This document shows, piece by piece, positions 1-9,427 of a stretch of 64,000 bases of DNA. Both the position numbers and the translations under genes were made by a program. Within the stretch, counting starts at the first letter, position 1. The number at the start of each line of letters is the position of its first letter. Source of the stretch: DASXKD01 sp963703605 (GTDB lineage Bacteria > Actinomycetota > Actinomycetes > Streptosporangiales > Streptosporangiaceae); contig CAVPFC010000048.1 in NCBI GenBank assembly GCA_963703605.1, forward strand, positions 124,001 to 188,000, read 5' to 3'. The notes beneath the pieces are model-generated. The model was not told the origin of the DNA. It was given only the letters and a program-made list of their open reading frames with translations, and did no database searches.

Positions 1-97
1 TTCCGTGGCTGGGCGCCGGGTCACCGGCTGGCGGCGCGCCCGGCACGTGGCCCTCCGGTGTCCCCGCCGCGCGGACGGCCGGTGCGGCGTGACGGGT

Positions 98-745
98 TCA
101 CGGGGCCAGCACCGCCCGGCCCAGCACCACGGCGGCGACCTCGTCCCACTTGGCACCGCGGCCCTGCACCCGCAGCAGCCGCCGCATCAGCTCGGCGTCG
201 CCGTAGTACGCGGCCATCGCCTCCGCGAGCGTGACCCGCACCGCCGGGCGGCCGAGCACCTCGAGCGCGTCCCCGGCGCCGACCGTGCCCTCCTGGAGCA
301 CCCGCAGGTAGGCCCCGGGCCGCCCCGCGTCGGCGAACCGTTTGACCCAGCGCCGCTCGTCCACCCAGCCCGCGAACACCACGCACGGGATGCGCGGCGA
401 GGTGACCTGGACCACGGCCGTGCCGAGCTGCCAGACCTCGCCGATCAGCGCACCGGTGACGTCCAGGCCGCCGGTCGTGATGTTCTCGCCGAACTCGCCG
501 TTGACCAGTTCGCGGGCCAGCCGCTCCACCCACCAGTCCAGGTCCTCCCGGGCGTAGGCGTACAGCGCCTGCTCGCGGCCCCCGTGGTTCTCGGTGTCGG
601 CCACCTCGTCGCCGTCGAGGCCGAGCCAGCCAACTTCGACCGGGCCGGTCACCGGGCGCTTGTCGATGGCCGACCGGCCGACCTGGCCCCAGGGCGCGTC
701 CTTGCAACGGCCGGCGTTTACCGAGATCACGCGAGGGTTACTCAC
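98..745 (-). CDS. MOSC domain protein (YiiM-like)
   Basis: A 215-residue protein with the MOSC (molybdenum cofactor sulfurase C-terminal) fold and a 3-alpha C-terminal tail, as in YiiM, which handles molybdenum-cofactor-dependent detoxification of N-hydroxylated compounds. Visible motifs are NHGG followed by the aromatic ALYAYAREDLDWW segment (about residues 54-73), GEFGENITTGGL (about 83-94) and SPRIPC (about 115-120), whose cysteine is the conserved MOSC sulfur carrier candidate. The start is a GTG at 745 with no obvious ribosome binding site. It is divergent from the DUF1707 gene at 915. The family is clear; the substrate is not. Confidence 0.85.
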   Translation of the reverse strand: MSNPRVISVNAGRCKDAPWGQVGRSAIDKRPVTGPVEVGWLGLDGDEVADTENHGGREQALYAYAREDLDWWVERLARELVNGEFGENITTGGLDVTGALIGEVWQLGTAVVQVTSPRIPCVVFAGWVDERRWVKRFADAGRPGAYLRVLQEGTVGAGDALEVLGRPAVRVTLAEAMAAYYGDAELMRRLLRVQGRGAKWDEVAAVVLGRAVLAP

Positions 746-914
746 ACCAGGGACGCTAGCCGAACGCCCGGCCTGTCAGCGAACCAGAAACCCGCCCAGA
801 CCATAAAGCGGGCGCCCGGGGCGGTTCATGATGCTTCCGGGCGGGTCCCGCCAGCCGCCGGGCCGGCTTATCCTGAGGGCGGGTACCCAGGAACTCCGGG
901 GGTTGGAGGCACCG

Positions 915-1463
915 ATGGCGGTCGGCCAGTATCACTGGGCCAATAACGGCCGGGGCCAGATGCGCGCCGCGGACGTGGACCGGGACCGTGCGGTGGGGTT
1001 CCTCACCACGGCGTTCACCGAGGGGCGGCTGACCAAGGAAGAGTACGACGCCCGGGTGGACACCGCGCTGCACGCCCGCACCTACGCCGAGCTGGACACC
1101 CTGGTGACCGACCTGCCCGGGGCGCGGGCCGTTCCGGTGGTGCGGCCGAGGGGGACCAACAGCCTGGCGATCGCCAGCCTGGCCTGCGGGGTGGCGCAGT
1201 TCATGCTCGGGCCGCTGCCCACCATCCCCGCGATTGTGCTCGGCCACATGGCCCGGCACCAGATCAAGCGCACCGGCGAGGACGGGGCCGGGCTCGCGCT
1301 GGTCGGCCTGATGCTCGGCTGGGCCGCGGTCGTCCTCGGCATCATCGCCCTGGCCGGCATGGCGGTGGTCGCGACCCGCCTGGGGCATCCGGTGTTCCAG
1401 CGGACCATCCACGCCCAGCCGATCCCCGGGCTCCCGCAGCCCCAGGCCCCCGCGGCGCCGTAG
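915..1463 (+). CDS. DUF1707 and DUF4190 domain membrane protein
   Basis: A 182-residue protein with an N-terminal DUF1707 domain (about residues 13-66, pattern MRAADVDRDRAV...EGRLTKEEYDAR) and a C-terminal DUF4190-type region with two hydrophobic segments (about residues 80-105 and 120-145). DUF1707 is a small actinobacterial domain often fused to membrane segments; its role is unknown. The ATG at 915 is preceded by GGAGG at 905-909, which favours this start over the longer frame upstream. The C-terminus is proline- and alanine-rich. It converges on lepA with about 35 bp between the stop codons. Confidence 0.85.
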   Translation: MAVGQYHWANNGRGQMRAADVDRDRAVGFLTTAFTEGRLTKEEYDARVDTALHARTYAELDTLVTDLPGARAVPVVRPRGTNSLAIASLACGVAQFMLGPLPTIPAIVLGHMARHQIKRTGEDGAGLALVGLMLGWAAVVLGIIALAGMAVVATRLGHPVFQRTIHAQPIPGLPQPQAPAAP

Positions 1464-1498
1464 CGCCCTGACGAGCCGGCTCAGGCTGGCCGGCTGGC

Positions 1499-3376
1499 TC
1501 AGCGTTTGTCGGATGAGGTGGACAGCGCGGCGATGAAGGCCTCCTGGGGCACCTCGACCCGGCCGATCACCTTCATCCGGCGCTTGCCCTCCTTCTGCTT
1601 CTCCAGCAGCTTGCGCTTGCGGGTGATGTCGCCGCCATAACACTTGGCCAGCACGTCCTTGCGCAGCGCCCGGATGTTCTCCCGGGCGATGACCTTCGCC
1701 CCGATCGCCGCCTGGATCGGCACCTCGAACTGCTGCCGCGGGATCAGCTCGCGCAGCTTCGACGTCATCGCGACCCCGTAGTCGCGGGCCTTGTCGGCGT
1801 GGACGATCTGGCTGAACGCGTCCACCGGCTGGCCTTGCAGCAGGATGTCGACCTTGACCAGGCTGGCCTCGGCCTCCCCGGCGGGCTCGTAGTCCAGCGA
1901 GGCGTAGCCGCGGGTGCGCGACTTGAGCTGGTCGAAGAAGTCGAAGATGATCTCCCCCAGCGGCATCGTGTAGCGGATCTCGACCCGGTCCGCGGACAGG
2001 TACTCCATGCCGAGCAGCGTGCCGCGCCTGCTCTGGCACAGCTCCATGATCGCGCCGATGTACTCGGCGGGCGCCAGCACCGTGGCCCGGACCACCGGCT
2101 CGTAGATGTGCGCCAGCTTGCCCTCGGGGAACTCGCTGGGGTTGGTGACCACCACTTCCTCGCCCGACTCCAGGACGACCCGGTAGACGACGTTGGGCGC
2201 GGTGGAGATCAGCGACAGGCCGGACTCGCGTTCCAGGCGTTCCCGGACGATCTCCATGTGCAGCAGGCCGAGGAACCCGCACCGGAATCCGAAGCCCAGC
2301 GCCAGGCTGGTCTCCGGCTCGTAGACCAGGGCCGCGTCGTTGAGCTGGAGCTTGTCGAGGGCGTCGCGCAGATCCGGGTAGTCGTCGCCGTCCAGCGGGT
2401 ACAGCCCGGAGAACACCATGGGCCGCGGGTGCCCGTACCCGGCGAGCGGCCGCGCCGCGGGCCGCGCGGCGCTGGTGACCGTGTCGCCGACGCGGGCCTG
2501 GCGGACGTTCTTGACGCCGGTGATGAGGTAGCCGACCTCGCCGGCGCCCAGGCCGTCGGACGGGATCGGCTCGGGCGAGATGACGCCGACCTCCAGCGTG
2601 TCGTGCGTGGCCCCGGTGGACATCATGAGGCTCTTCTCGCGCCTGGACAGCCGGCCGTCCACCACCCGCACGTAGGTCACGACGCCGCGGTAGGTGTCGT
2701 AGACGGAGTCGAAGATCAGCGCCCTGGACGGGGCGTCCGGGTCGCCCCGCGGCGCGGGGACCTGCGCGACGACGGCGTTGAGCAGGTCCGCGACCCCCTC
2801 ACCGGTCTTGGCCGAAACCCGCATCACGTCACTGGGATCGCAGCCGATGACGTTGGCCAGTTCCTGGGCGTACCTGGCGGGCTGCGCGGCGGGCAGATCG
2901 ATCTTGTTGAGCACCGGGATCAGGTGCAGGTCGGCTTCGAGCGCCAGGTAGAGGTTGGCCAGGGTCTGCGCCTCGATGCCCTGCGCGGCGTCCACCAGCA
3001 GGATGGCGCCCTCGCACGCGGCCAGGGAGCGGGAGACCTCGTAGGAGAAGTCCACGTGGCCGGGCGTGTCGATGAGGTTCAGCACGTACCGCCGGCCGTC
3101 GGGGCCGGTCCACGGCAGCCGGACGGCCTGGCTCTTGATCGTGATGCCGCGCTCGCGCTCGATGTCCATCCGGTCGAGGTACTGCGCCCGCATCTCGCGA
3201 CCCTGGACGACCCCGGTGAGCTGGAGCATCCGGTCCGCGAGCGTGGACTTGCCGTGGTCGATGTGCGCGATGATGCAGAAGTTCCTGATGATGTCCATGG
3301 GCGTATGCCCGTACGCGGGCGAACCCACGGCCGGGGCCGCGGCGCGCCCGCCGTCCGGCAAGGCCTGTCCGGGCAT
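1499..3376 (-). CDS. lepA: Elongation factor 4 (LepA)
   Basis: Ribosome-associated translational GTPase that back-translocates or remodels stalled ribosomes. The G1 loop AHIDHGKST, switch motif RGITI, G3 DTPGH and G4 NKIDL are all present, followed by the EF-G-like domains and the LepA-specific C-terminal domain. The start is uncertain. The conserved core begins at the ATG at 3298 (MDIIRNFCIIAHIDHG, 599 residues). The ATG at 3376 gives a 26-residue leader like that of Streptomyces LepA (625 residues), and the frame stays open to 3592. No strong ribosome binding site decides between them. It is divergent from rpsT, a common actinobacterial arrangement. Confidence 0.95.
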   Translation of the reverse strand: MPGQALPDGGRAAAPAVGSPAYGHTPMDIIRNFCIIAHIDHGKSTLADRMLQLTGVVQGREMRAQYLDRMDIERERGITIKSQAVRLPWTGPDGRRYVLNLIDTPGHVDFSYEVSRSLAACEGAILLVDAAQGIEAQTLANLYLALEADLHLIPVLNKIDLPAAQPARYAQELANVIGCDPSDVMRVSAKTGEGVADLLNAVVAQVPAPRGDPDAPSRALIFDSVYDTYRGVVTYVRVVDGRLSRREKSLMMSTGATHDTLEVGVISPEPIPSDGLGAGEVGYLITGVKNVRQARVGDTVTSAARPAARPLAGYGHPRPMVFSGLYPLDGDDYPDLRDALDKLQLNDAALVYEPETSLALGFGFRCGFLGLLHMEIVRERLERESGLSLISTAPNVVYRVVLESGEEVVVTNPSEFPEGKLAHIYEPVVRATVLAPAEYIGAIMELCQSRRGTLLGMEYLSADRVEIRYTMPLGEIIFDFFDQLKSRTRGYASLDYEPAGEAEASLVKVDILLQGQPVDAFSQIVHADKARDYGVAMTSKLRELIPRQQFEVPIQAAIGAKVIARENIRALRKDVLAKCYGGDITRKRKLLEKQKEGKRRMKVIGRVEVPQEAFIAALSTSSDKR

Positions 3377-3623
3377 TGATGACACAGGAGTTCCGCCAAG
3401 GTTGAGTCGTGCTGCGCCGTCCATGGTCGCACGTCGTGAGGACTGCCCCGTCCCGAGCCCTGTTCCAGGCACCCGGCGGGCCCGCCGGTTTGGGGCGCGA
3501 CCCGGGTTTGGGATATCCTGCCTCGTCGGAGAGTATGCGCCCCGCTGAGGTGTGTGGCGCTGCCGCGTGTGCGAAGTCGCGCCCGTGCCCACCGACCAGA
3601 CCAGACCCTAGCGAGGCTTTCGC

Positions 3624-3893
3624 GTGGCGAACATCAAGTCCCAGATCAAGCGCAACAAGCAGAACGAGAAGGCGCGCCAGCGCAACAAGGCCGTTAAGTC
3701 GTCGCTGAAGACCTCGGTCCGCAGGTTCCGCGAGGCCGCCGACGCCGGCGACGCGGCCGGGGCCACTGAGGCCATGCGCGCGGCGTGCACCAACCTGGAC
3801 AAGGCCGTCAGCAAGGGCGTCATCCACAAGAACCAGGCCGCGAACCGCAAGTCCGCGATCGCCAAGCGCGCCGCCGAACTAGCCAGCAACTGA
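3624..3893 (+). CDS. rpsT: 30S ribosomal protein S20
   Basis: An 89-residue, lysine- and arginine-rich all-helical protein that binds 16S rRNA early in small-subunit assembly. It begins MANIKSQIKRNKQNEKARQR and ends with the S20 helix KNQAANRKSAIAKRAAELA. The start is GTG at 3624, with only a weak GAGG upstream at 3613-3616. Length and sequence match the bS20 family throughout. It is transcribed away from lepA and is followed by two inverted repeats, one of which is a likely terminator. Confidence 0.96.
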   Translation: MANIKSQIKRNKQNEKARQRNKAVKSSLKTSVRRFREAADAGDAAGATEAMRAACTNLDKAVSKGVIHKNQAANRKSAIAKRAAELASN

Positions 3894-3914
3894 CCCCGCG
3901 CACGAGCTTCCGTT

Positions 3915-3959
3915 ATCGCGTGAATCTGTTCGTGTATGCGGCGAACGGATTCACGCGAT
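3915..3959. repeat. 18-bp inverted repeat downstream of rpsT
   Basis: Two 18-nt arms (3915-3932 and 3942-3959) are reverse complements with a single mismatch and a 9-nt spacer. The sequence is much less GC-rich than its surroundings. It could form a stable hairpin in rpsT mRNA or serve as a palindromic protein-binding site. There is no T tract behind it. Confidence 0.7.
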
Positions 3960-3983
3960 GACGAGGGCTGCTGGGCGGTGGTG

Positions 3984-4023
3984 CCGGCGCAGGACCCGCG
4001 AATTGGGGCGGGCCCTGCGCCGG
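3984..4023 (+). terminator. Probable rpsT terminator hairpin
   Basis: A 10-bp perfect stem (3984-3993 with 4014-4023) is extended after a one-base bulge by CCCGC/GCGGG (3995-3999 with 4008-4012). It is followed by TTCCTTG. This is a strong GC hairpin with a weak T-rich tail, typical of high-GC genomes. Confidence 0.6.
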
Positions 4024-4083
4024 TTCCTTGTGCCTGGCCGGTCCGGCCTCAGCCGCGGGGCGGGCGTACTCCGTCAGGCGGGC

Positions 4084-4917
4084 TCAGGGTTTCTTGCCGA
4101 CTCCGCCGACGGCGGGCACCTCGGGGGGCTTGATCGAGCTGGGATCGGGGCGCCATTCGTGGATCGGCACCAGCCCGGGAGGGACGAGCTCCAGCTCGTC
4201 GAAGAACCGGGCGATCTGCTCGATGTCGCGCAGCCGGTACGGGACGGCGCCGCTCTCGTTGTAGTGCTTGAGCGCCTCCCGCTGCGCGGGGTCGGTGTCG
4301 GTGCCCTCGTACATGATCAGGTAGCCGCCGGAGGGCAGCGCGGCCTTGAGCTGTTCCACGATCGACCTGGCCACGTCGTCGTCGTCCTCGGCGGGGTTGC
4401 CGACGTGGCCCATGACTCCCATGAGCATGATCGCGACGGGCTGGCTGAAGTCCAGCTTCTCCCGCGCGCGGCCTATCAGCGTGGCGGGGTCGTAGAGGTC
4501 GGCCTCGATGTAGTCGACGCCGCGCGGGTTGCTGGCCAGCAGCGCCCGGGCGTGCGCGATCACGTACGGATCCTTGTCCACGTAGACAACGCGGGCATCC
4601 GGCGCGACGCGCTGGGCGACCTCGTGCGTTGGGTCGTGGCTCGGCAGGCCCGAGCCGCAGTCGAGGAACTGGCGGACGCCCGCGTCACCGGCGGCGTATT
4701 GAACCGCGCGGCGCAGGTAGCTGCGGGACGAGCGGGCCAGGTCGAACACACCGGGTGATAATTGCGCGTACGCGTCCCCGGCTTCCTGGTCGACGGGGAA
4801 GAAGTCGTTGCCCCCCATCCAGTAGTTCCAGATCCTGGCCGAGACGGGTACCGAGGTGTCCACCCTGGCCATCAGCTCTTCCTGCGTGGCATCGGACGGG
4901 GACGCCGAATCGCTCAT
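4084..4917 (-). CDS. SAM-dependent methyltransferase, DUF574 family
   Basis: A 277-residue protein of the actinobacterial S-adenosylmethionine methyltransferase family known as DUF574 (Methyltransf_19). Diagnostic features are VDTSVPVSARIWNYWMGG near the N-terminus (about residues 19-36), the SAM-binding stretch FLDCGSGLPS (about 84-93), and VVYVDKDPYVIAHARALL (about 110-127), where the acidic residues should contact the SAM ribose. The ATG at 4917 follows GGGAGG five bases upstream, so the start is well supported. The methyl acceptor is unknown; members are numerous in streptomycete-like genomes. It stands alone between rpsT and holA. Confidence 0.85.
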   Translation of the reverse strand: MSDSASPSDATQEELMARVDTSVPVSARIWNYWMGGNDFFPVDQEAGDAYAQLSPGVFDLARSSRSYLRRAVQYAAGDAGVRQFLDCGSGLPSHDPTHEVAQRVAPDARVVYVDKDPYVIAHARALLASNPRGVDYIEADLYDPATLIGRAREKLDFSQPVAIMLMGVMGHVGNPAEDDDDVARSIVEQLKAALPSGGYLIMYEGTDTDPAQREALKHYNESGAVPYRLRDIEQIARFFDELELVPPGLVPIHEWRPDPSSIKPPEVPAVGGVGKKP

Positions 4918-5100
4918 GTCTGCCTCCCAGCACGGTCATGGTGCCTTTTGCGGACATAGCGATACTCCGCCGGCCGCCGCCTGTATGCCAACACCCCACA
5001 GCCGTTACTTCCATGATCCTTAAGGCTTGTCCTGCGCTGCGCAGTACGGGGCTTCAGGATCGTGAAACGAAAGGCGCGCGGGCGGTCTCGGATTCGCCAC

Positions 5101-6084
5101 TCAGCGGGGCTCGCGGCTGGACACGATCGCGCGGATGGCCACCTCGAGGGCGTAACCGGCGTTCGTGCCCTCCCCCTTCACCTGCGCGTCGGCCTCGGCC
5201 ACAGCGGCCAGGGCCTGGCCGATGCCCGCCGGCGTCCAGCCACGCAGTTGCTGGCGTACCTTGTCGATCCGCCACGGCGGGGCGCCCACCTCGGCGGCCA
5301 GGGCCGCGGGCGACTGGCCACGCGGCGCGGCACCGACCCGCCCGGCGAGGCGCACGCCCTGGGCCAGGGCGCTGGTGATCAGCACGGGCGACACCCCGAC
5401 GGCCAGCGCCCAGCGAAGCACTTCCAGCGCTTCGGGCAGCCGCCCCTCCATGGCCCGGTCGGCCACCGCGAACCCGCTCGCCTCGGCCCGGCCCCGGTAG
5501 TACCTGGCCACCACGGTCTGGTCCACGGTGCCGGCGGTGTCGGCGGCGAGTTGCGCGCACGCCGAGGCGATCTCGCGCAGGTCGGAGCCGACCGCGTCGA
5601 TGAGCGCCCGCACGCCGCTGTCGTCGATCCGGCGGCCCGCCGCGCGGAACTCGTCCCGCACGAACTGCATCCGGTCGCCGAACCGGGTGACCTTGGGGCA
5701 GTCCACCACCTGGGCGCCGCCGCGGGTCAGGCCGGTCAGCAGCGCCTTGCCCTTGGCTCCCCCGGCGTGGGTGAGCACGATCCGCACGCCGTCGGGAGGG
5801 ACGGCGGCGATGGCCGCGAGTTCCTCGGCGACCTCCTTGCCCGCGTCCTGGGCATCCCTGATCACCACCACGGGCGCGGCGTCGAACAGCGACGGCGAGG
5901 TGAGCTGGGCCAGGTCGCCGGGGCTGAGCCCGCCGCCCGTGACCTCCCGCACCGCGGACCCGCTCTCGGCCACCGCGGCGGCCGCCAGCCGCGCGACGGC
6001 GCGCTGCACCAGCAGTTCCTCGTCGCCCACGATGACAGCAACGGGCCCGCTGGCGGTTGCCGCGGCGGCGGCGCGAGAAGCCAT
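5101..6084 (-). CDS. holA: DNA polymerase III subunit delta
   Basis: A 327-residue clamp-loader subunit that opens the beta clamp with the gamma and delta-prime subunits. The N-terminal AAA-like domain begins around VAVIVGDEELLVQRAVARL (residues 15-33), with the DAQDAGKE segment (about 78-85) as in HolA. The C-terminal collar helices include AMEGRLPEALEVLRWALAVG (about 210-229). As usual for delta, there is no functional Walker A. The length fits the family. The ATG at 6084 is the first in frame. It lies just upstream (minus strand) of the methyltransferase but 184 bp away, so probably a separate unit. Confidence 0.9.
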   Translation of the reverse strand: MASRAAAAATASGPVAVIVGDEELLVQRAVARLAAAAVAESGSAVREVTGGGLSPGDLAQLTSPSLFDAAPVVVIRDAQDAGKEVAEELAAIAAVPPDGVRIVLTHAGGAKGKALLTGLTRGGAQVVDCPKVTRFGDRMQFVRDEFRAAGRRIDDSGVRALIDAVGSDLREIASACAQLAADTAGTVDQTVVARYYRGRAEASGFAVADRAMEGRLPEALEVLRWALAVGVSPVLITSALAQGVRLAGRVGAAPRGQSPAALAAEVGAPPWRIDKVRQQLRGWTPAGIGQALAAVAEADAQVKGEGTNAGYALEVAIRAIVSSREPR

Positions 6085-6135
6085 GCCAGAAGCATGCCAG
6101 ACCCAGGGCTCAGACGAGGGGGCGCTCCGCCGCGC

Positions 6136-7347
6136 TCAAGCCAAGGCCGGCTCGCCGCCGCGCCAGACCTTCAGCGGGCGCAAGCCGTACGACCAGGCGA
6201 ACGCGCCCTCGTGGTCGGCGTCCCAGGCCACGATGTCGGCGTACCGGCCGCGTGCCATGCCGGCCAGTTCCGGCATCCGCAGCGCCTGCGCGCCGCCCAG
6301 CGTGGCCGCGCGCAGCGCCTCGCCCACGCTCATGCCGAAGTGCGCGATCGCGAGGGAGACGACCAGGGCCATCGAGGTGATCCCGTTGACGCCCGGCGAG
6401 TGGTCCGAGCCGAGGGCGACCGCCACGCCCTTGTCCAGCAGCGACCTGACCGGCGGCAGCTTGCCGACCTGCAACGAAGTGCCGGGGCAGAGCACCGCGG
6501 CCACGCCGGCGGTGGCCAGCACGATCACGTCCTCTTCGCAGGCCTCGTGGAGCAGGTCCGCTGACGCGCAGCCCAGTTCCGCGGCGAGCCGGGCCGCGCC
6601 GGTGCGCGACTGGCCGCACGCGTGCAGCCGGGGCAGCAGCCCCGCCGAGCGGCCCGCGCCGAGCACCCAGCGGGCCTCGCGCTCGGTGAAGCGCCCTTCC
6701 TCGCAGTACACGTCCACGCTGTCGGCGCCCGCGGCCGAGGCGTCCGCGCACCAGGTGCCCACCGCGTCGACGTAGTCGTGGCGGCGGCCGAAGAACTCCG
6801 GCGGCACCGCGTGCGCGGCCAGGAAGGTCACGTGCACCCGGGGCATGCCCGGCTCGTTCTCCAGCGACCGCAGCATCCGGACGTCGGCCAGCTCGCCGTC
6901 GCGGGTGAGGTGGTACCCGGTCTTGGCCTCGATCGTCGTGGTGCCCGACAGCAGCCATTCCCGCAGCCGGTTCCGCACGCCGTGGCACAGCGTCCACGGG
7001 TCGGTTCCCCGGGTCACCGTCACGGTCGACGCCATGCCGCCACCGGCCGCGGCGATCTCGTTGGGTGAGGAGCCGCCGGTCCGCATGGCGATCTCCGCCC
7101 ACCGGTTGCCCGCGTAGACCGGGTGGGTGTGCGCGTCGATGAGGCCGGGGGTGACCAGCCCGCCGTTGAGGTTCTCCACGTGGTCGACGTCGACGATGTC
7201 GTCGATGACCCCGGGCAGGCTCCGCGGCAGTTCCGAGGCGGGCCCCACCCAGGCGATCTTGTCTTCGTGGGTGATGATCGCGGCGTTGCTCCACACCTCG
7301 GTCCCGGTCCAGAGCCGGCCGATGTTGGTGAGCAGGCGTACGGTCAC
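6136..7347 (-). CDS. hutI: Imidazolonepropionase
   Basis: Hydrolyses 4-imidazolone-5-propionate to N-formimino-L-glutamate in histidine degradation; a metal-dependent amidohydrolase. The protein opens VTVRLLTNIGRLWTG and has the metal-binding HxH within PGLIDAHTHPVYAGNRW (about residues 72-88). TTIEAKTGYHL and ALGSDHSPG carry further active-site residues; the DHSPG aspartate is the usual catalytic one. I chose the GTG at 7347 because it gives 403 residues, the family norm, and the added N-terminus of the longer frame (to 7506) does not resemble HutI. No hutH or hutU lies nearby, so the pathway partners must be elsewhere. Confidence 0.9.
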   Translation of the reverse strand: MTVRLLTNIGRLWTGTEVWSNAAIITHEDKIAWVGPASELPRSLPGVIDDIVDVDHVENLNGGLVTPGLIDAHTHPVYAGNRWAEIAMRTGGSSPNEIAAAGGGMASTVTVTRGTDPWTLCHGVRNRLREWLLSGTTTIEAKTGYHLTRDGELADVRMLRSLENEPGMPRVHVTFLAAHAVPPEFFGRRHDYVDAVGTWCADASAAGADSVDVYCEEGRFTEREARWVLGAGRSAGLLPRLHACGQSRTGAARLAAELGCASADLLHEACEEDVIVLATAGVAAVLCPGTSLQVGKLPPVRSLLDKGVAVALGSDHSPGVNGITSMALVVSLAIAHFGMSVGEALRAATLGGAQALRMPELAGMARGRYADIVAWDADHEGAFAWSYGLRPLKVWRGGEPALA

Positions 7348-7723
7348 CGCGGCGCACCCCCGTGCGCGGGACCACCCAGGGTGCGGGTCCCCTGTGTCCT
7401 CAACGGTCACCTGCCATGGCTGTGCCTCGTGGTGGAGCACCACCCAGAACCCGGGGTCGCGAACTGCGATCAATGAACTACCGGGCGCTGGCGGAAGATG
7501 CGGCAACCAACAATATCGGTTCAGTTACGCTATTGCACTCCAGGGTGCGTGTACAGGCCGTATCGCAAGAAGGCCTAATCAGATTCGCAGCCAGAGCGAG
7601 AACTGACGCAGCCGTCCGCCTTCGGCACGCAACCGCCGGCCGCTGGCGTGTCTGGGACACAGCCACTGTTCGTGCAGGCAGCGAGGTTGCGATTCCGATC
7701 ATCACGGGCGCGCTGGCCGCGCT
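7348..7723. other. Intergenic stretch without recognisable gene
   Basis: About 376 bp between hflX and hutI. The part from about 7480 to 7720 is less GC-rich than the flanking genes. Short frames exist on both strands (plus-strand peptide from about 7473, minus-strand 7478-7705) but neither has a ribosome binding site, coding-type third-position bias or familiar sequence. It may hold the hutI promoter; nothing specific is visible. Confidence 0.5.
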
Positions 7724-9196
7724 TTAGGCCGTTTCGGCCGGCGCGGAGGCCACCCCGGCGGCGCCGGCCAATTGCGCGGCGAGATCCGGCGGCACGCGCG
7801 CGGTCAGCTGGGTGCCCTCCGCGCAGTGCGCCACCTCCAGCACCTCGCCCTCCCGGTGCGCCCGGGCCACCAGGTCGCTGCGGCCGTAGGGCACGAGCGC
7901 GCTGACCTCGGCGTCGCGCCGGGGCAGCACCTCCTCGATCCGGGCAAGCAGGTCGTCCAGGCCGGTCCCGGCGCGGGCGGACACCACCACGCTGCCGCGC
8001 TCGGCGAGGCGCAGGGCCTTGATCGCGAGCGGGTCCGCCGCGTCGGCCTTGTTCACCACCACGAGCTCGGGCACGTGGCCCGCGCCGATCTCCGCCAGGA
8101 CCTCGCGGACGGCCTTGAGCTGCGCGAACGGGTCGGCGTCGCTGCCGTCCACCACGTGCAGGATCAGGTCCGCGTCGGCGACCTCCTCAAGCGTCGAGCC
8201 GAACGCGTCCACGAGCTGGTGTGGCAGGTGCCTGACGAACCCCACGGTGTCGGTCAGCGTGAACCACCGGCCGGCCGGGGTGCGCGCCCGCCGAACGGCG
8301 GGGTCCAGCGTGGCAAACAGTGAATCGTCTACGAGCACGCCAGCACCGGTCAGGGCGTTAAGCAATGTCGATTTTCCGGCATTTGTATACCCGGCTATCG
8401 CCACCGACGGGACATTCCTGCGGTGCCGCCGGCGGCGCTGCACCTCGCGGCCGGCCGATATCTCGGCGATTTCGCGGCGCAGTTTGGCGGTCCTCGCCCG
8501 GATCCGGCGCCGGTCCGTCTCGATCTTGGTCTCGCCGGGGCCGCGGCCGCCGATGCCGCCGCCGGCCGCGACGCGGCCACCGGCCTGCCGGGTCAGCGAC
8601 TCGCCCCAGCCGCGCAGCCGGGGCAGCAGGTACTCGAGCTGGGCCAGCTCGACCTGTGCCTTGCCCGCCTTGGTGCGCGCGTGCTGGGCGAAAATGTCCA
8701 GGATCAGCGCGGTGCGGTCGATGACCTTGACGCGGACCACGCCCTCCAGGCTGCGCAGCTGGCCGGGGGCCAGCTCGCCGTCGCAGATGACCGTGTCCGC
8801 CCCGGTCGCGACCACCACGTCGGCGAGCTCACGCGCCTTGCCCGCGCCGATGTAGGTCGCCGGGTCGGGCTTGGCCCGCCGCTGCACCAGGCCGGCCAGC
8901 ACGACCGACCCAGCCGTCTCGGCGAGCCGGGAAAGCTCGCGTAGCGAGTTCTCGGCGGCCTCCTGCGTGCCCTCGGTCCAGACGCCGACCAGGACCACGC
9001 GCTCCAGCCGCAGCCCCCGGTACTCGACCTCGGTGACGTCGGTGAGCTCGGTGGACATGCCGGTGACCCGGCGCAGGGCGTGCCGGTCTTCGAGGTCGAA
9101 GTCACCCGGCCGGTCGCCGGGCGCGCCGTCTGGGCCGACGGCGCCGGGGCCGGTGCCGGTGAGGAACTCCTGGTCAAGCTTGGGTGAAGATGTCAT
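7724..9196 (-). CDS. hflX: GTPase HflX
   Basis: A 490-residue ribosome-splitting GTPase of the Obg-HflX superfamily, active in stress recovery on 50S subunits. The N-terminal HflX domain contains YIGAGKARELA (about residues 137-147). The glycine-rich linker GGRVAAGGGIGGRGPGE is typical. The G domain shows G1 GYTNAGKST, G3 DTVGF and G4 NKAD. The N-terminus has an extra acidic, proline-rich leader of about 40 residues common in actinobacteria. The ATG at 9196 is used. In actinobacteria hflX often lies near dapF and miaA, as it does here apart from the glc insertion. Confidence 0.93.
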   Translation of the reverse strand: MTSSPKLDQEFLTGTGPGAVGPDGAPGDRPGDFDLEDRHALRRVTGMSTELTDVTEVEYRGLRLERVVLVGVWTEGTQEAAENSLRELSRLAETAGSVVLAGLVQRRAKPDPATYIGAGKARELADVVVATGADTVICDGELAPGQLRSLEGVVRVKVIDRTALILDIFAQHARTKAGKAQVELAQLEYLLPRLRGWGESLTRQAGGRVAAGGGIGGRGPGETKIETDRRRIRARTAKLRREIAEISAGREVQRRRRHRRNVPSVAIAGYTNAGKSTLLNALTGAGVLVDDSLFATLDPAVRRARTPAGRWFTLTDTVGFVRHLPHQLVDAFGSTLEEVADADLILHVVDGSDADPFAQLKAVREVLAEIGAGHVPELVVVNKADAADPLAIKALRLAERGSVVVSARAGTGLDDLLARIEEVLPRRDAEVSALVPYGRSDLVARAHREGEVLEVAHCAEGTQLTARVPPDLAAQLAGAAGVASAPAETA

Positions 9197-9427
9197 CGTT
9201 GCCTTTGGTTCGGTGTCCGCTCCCCCGCGCCCTGGTCAGGTACCGGGGCGCCCGGCCTGGTTAATGCTGCCATGCCGGCCGTCAGGGTTCACTTCAATAA
9301 CGCCCCGGGCCCGCTGGTTGTGCCCCTGTTACTGACGGGTAGGGTTTCGGCATGCTGCCTTGCCGGCCATCGTGGGCCGGGGCTAGCGTCGAAACCCACT
9401 GGTGCAGCGCAGAGGACGGAGTGCGAC

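Noticed and set aside
1..97. A gene at the left edge
   Set aside because: The 97 bp before the MOSC stop are open in several frames but carry no recognisable sequence.
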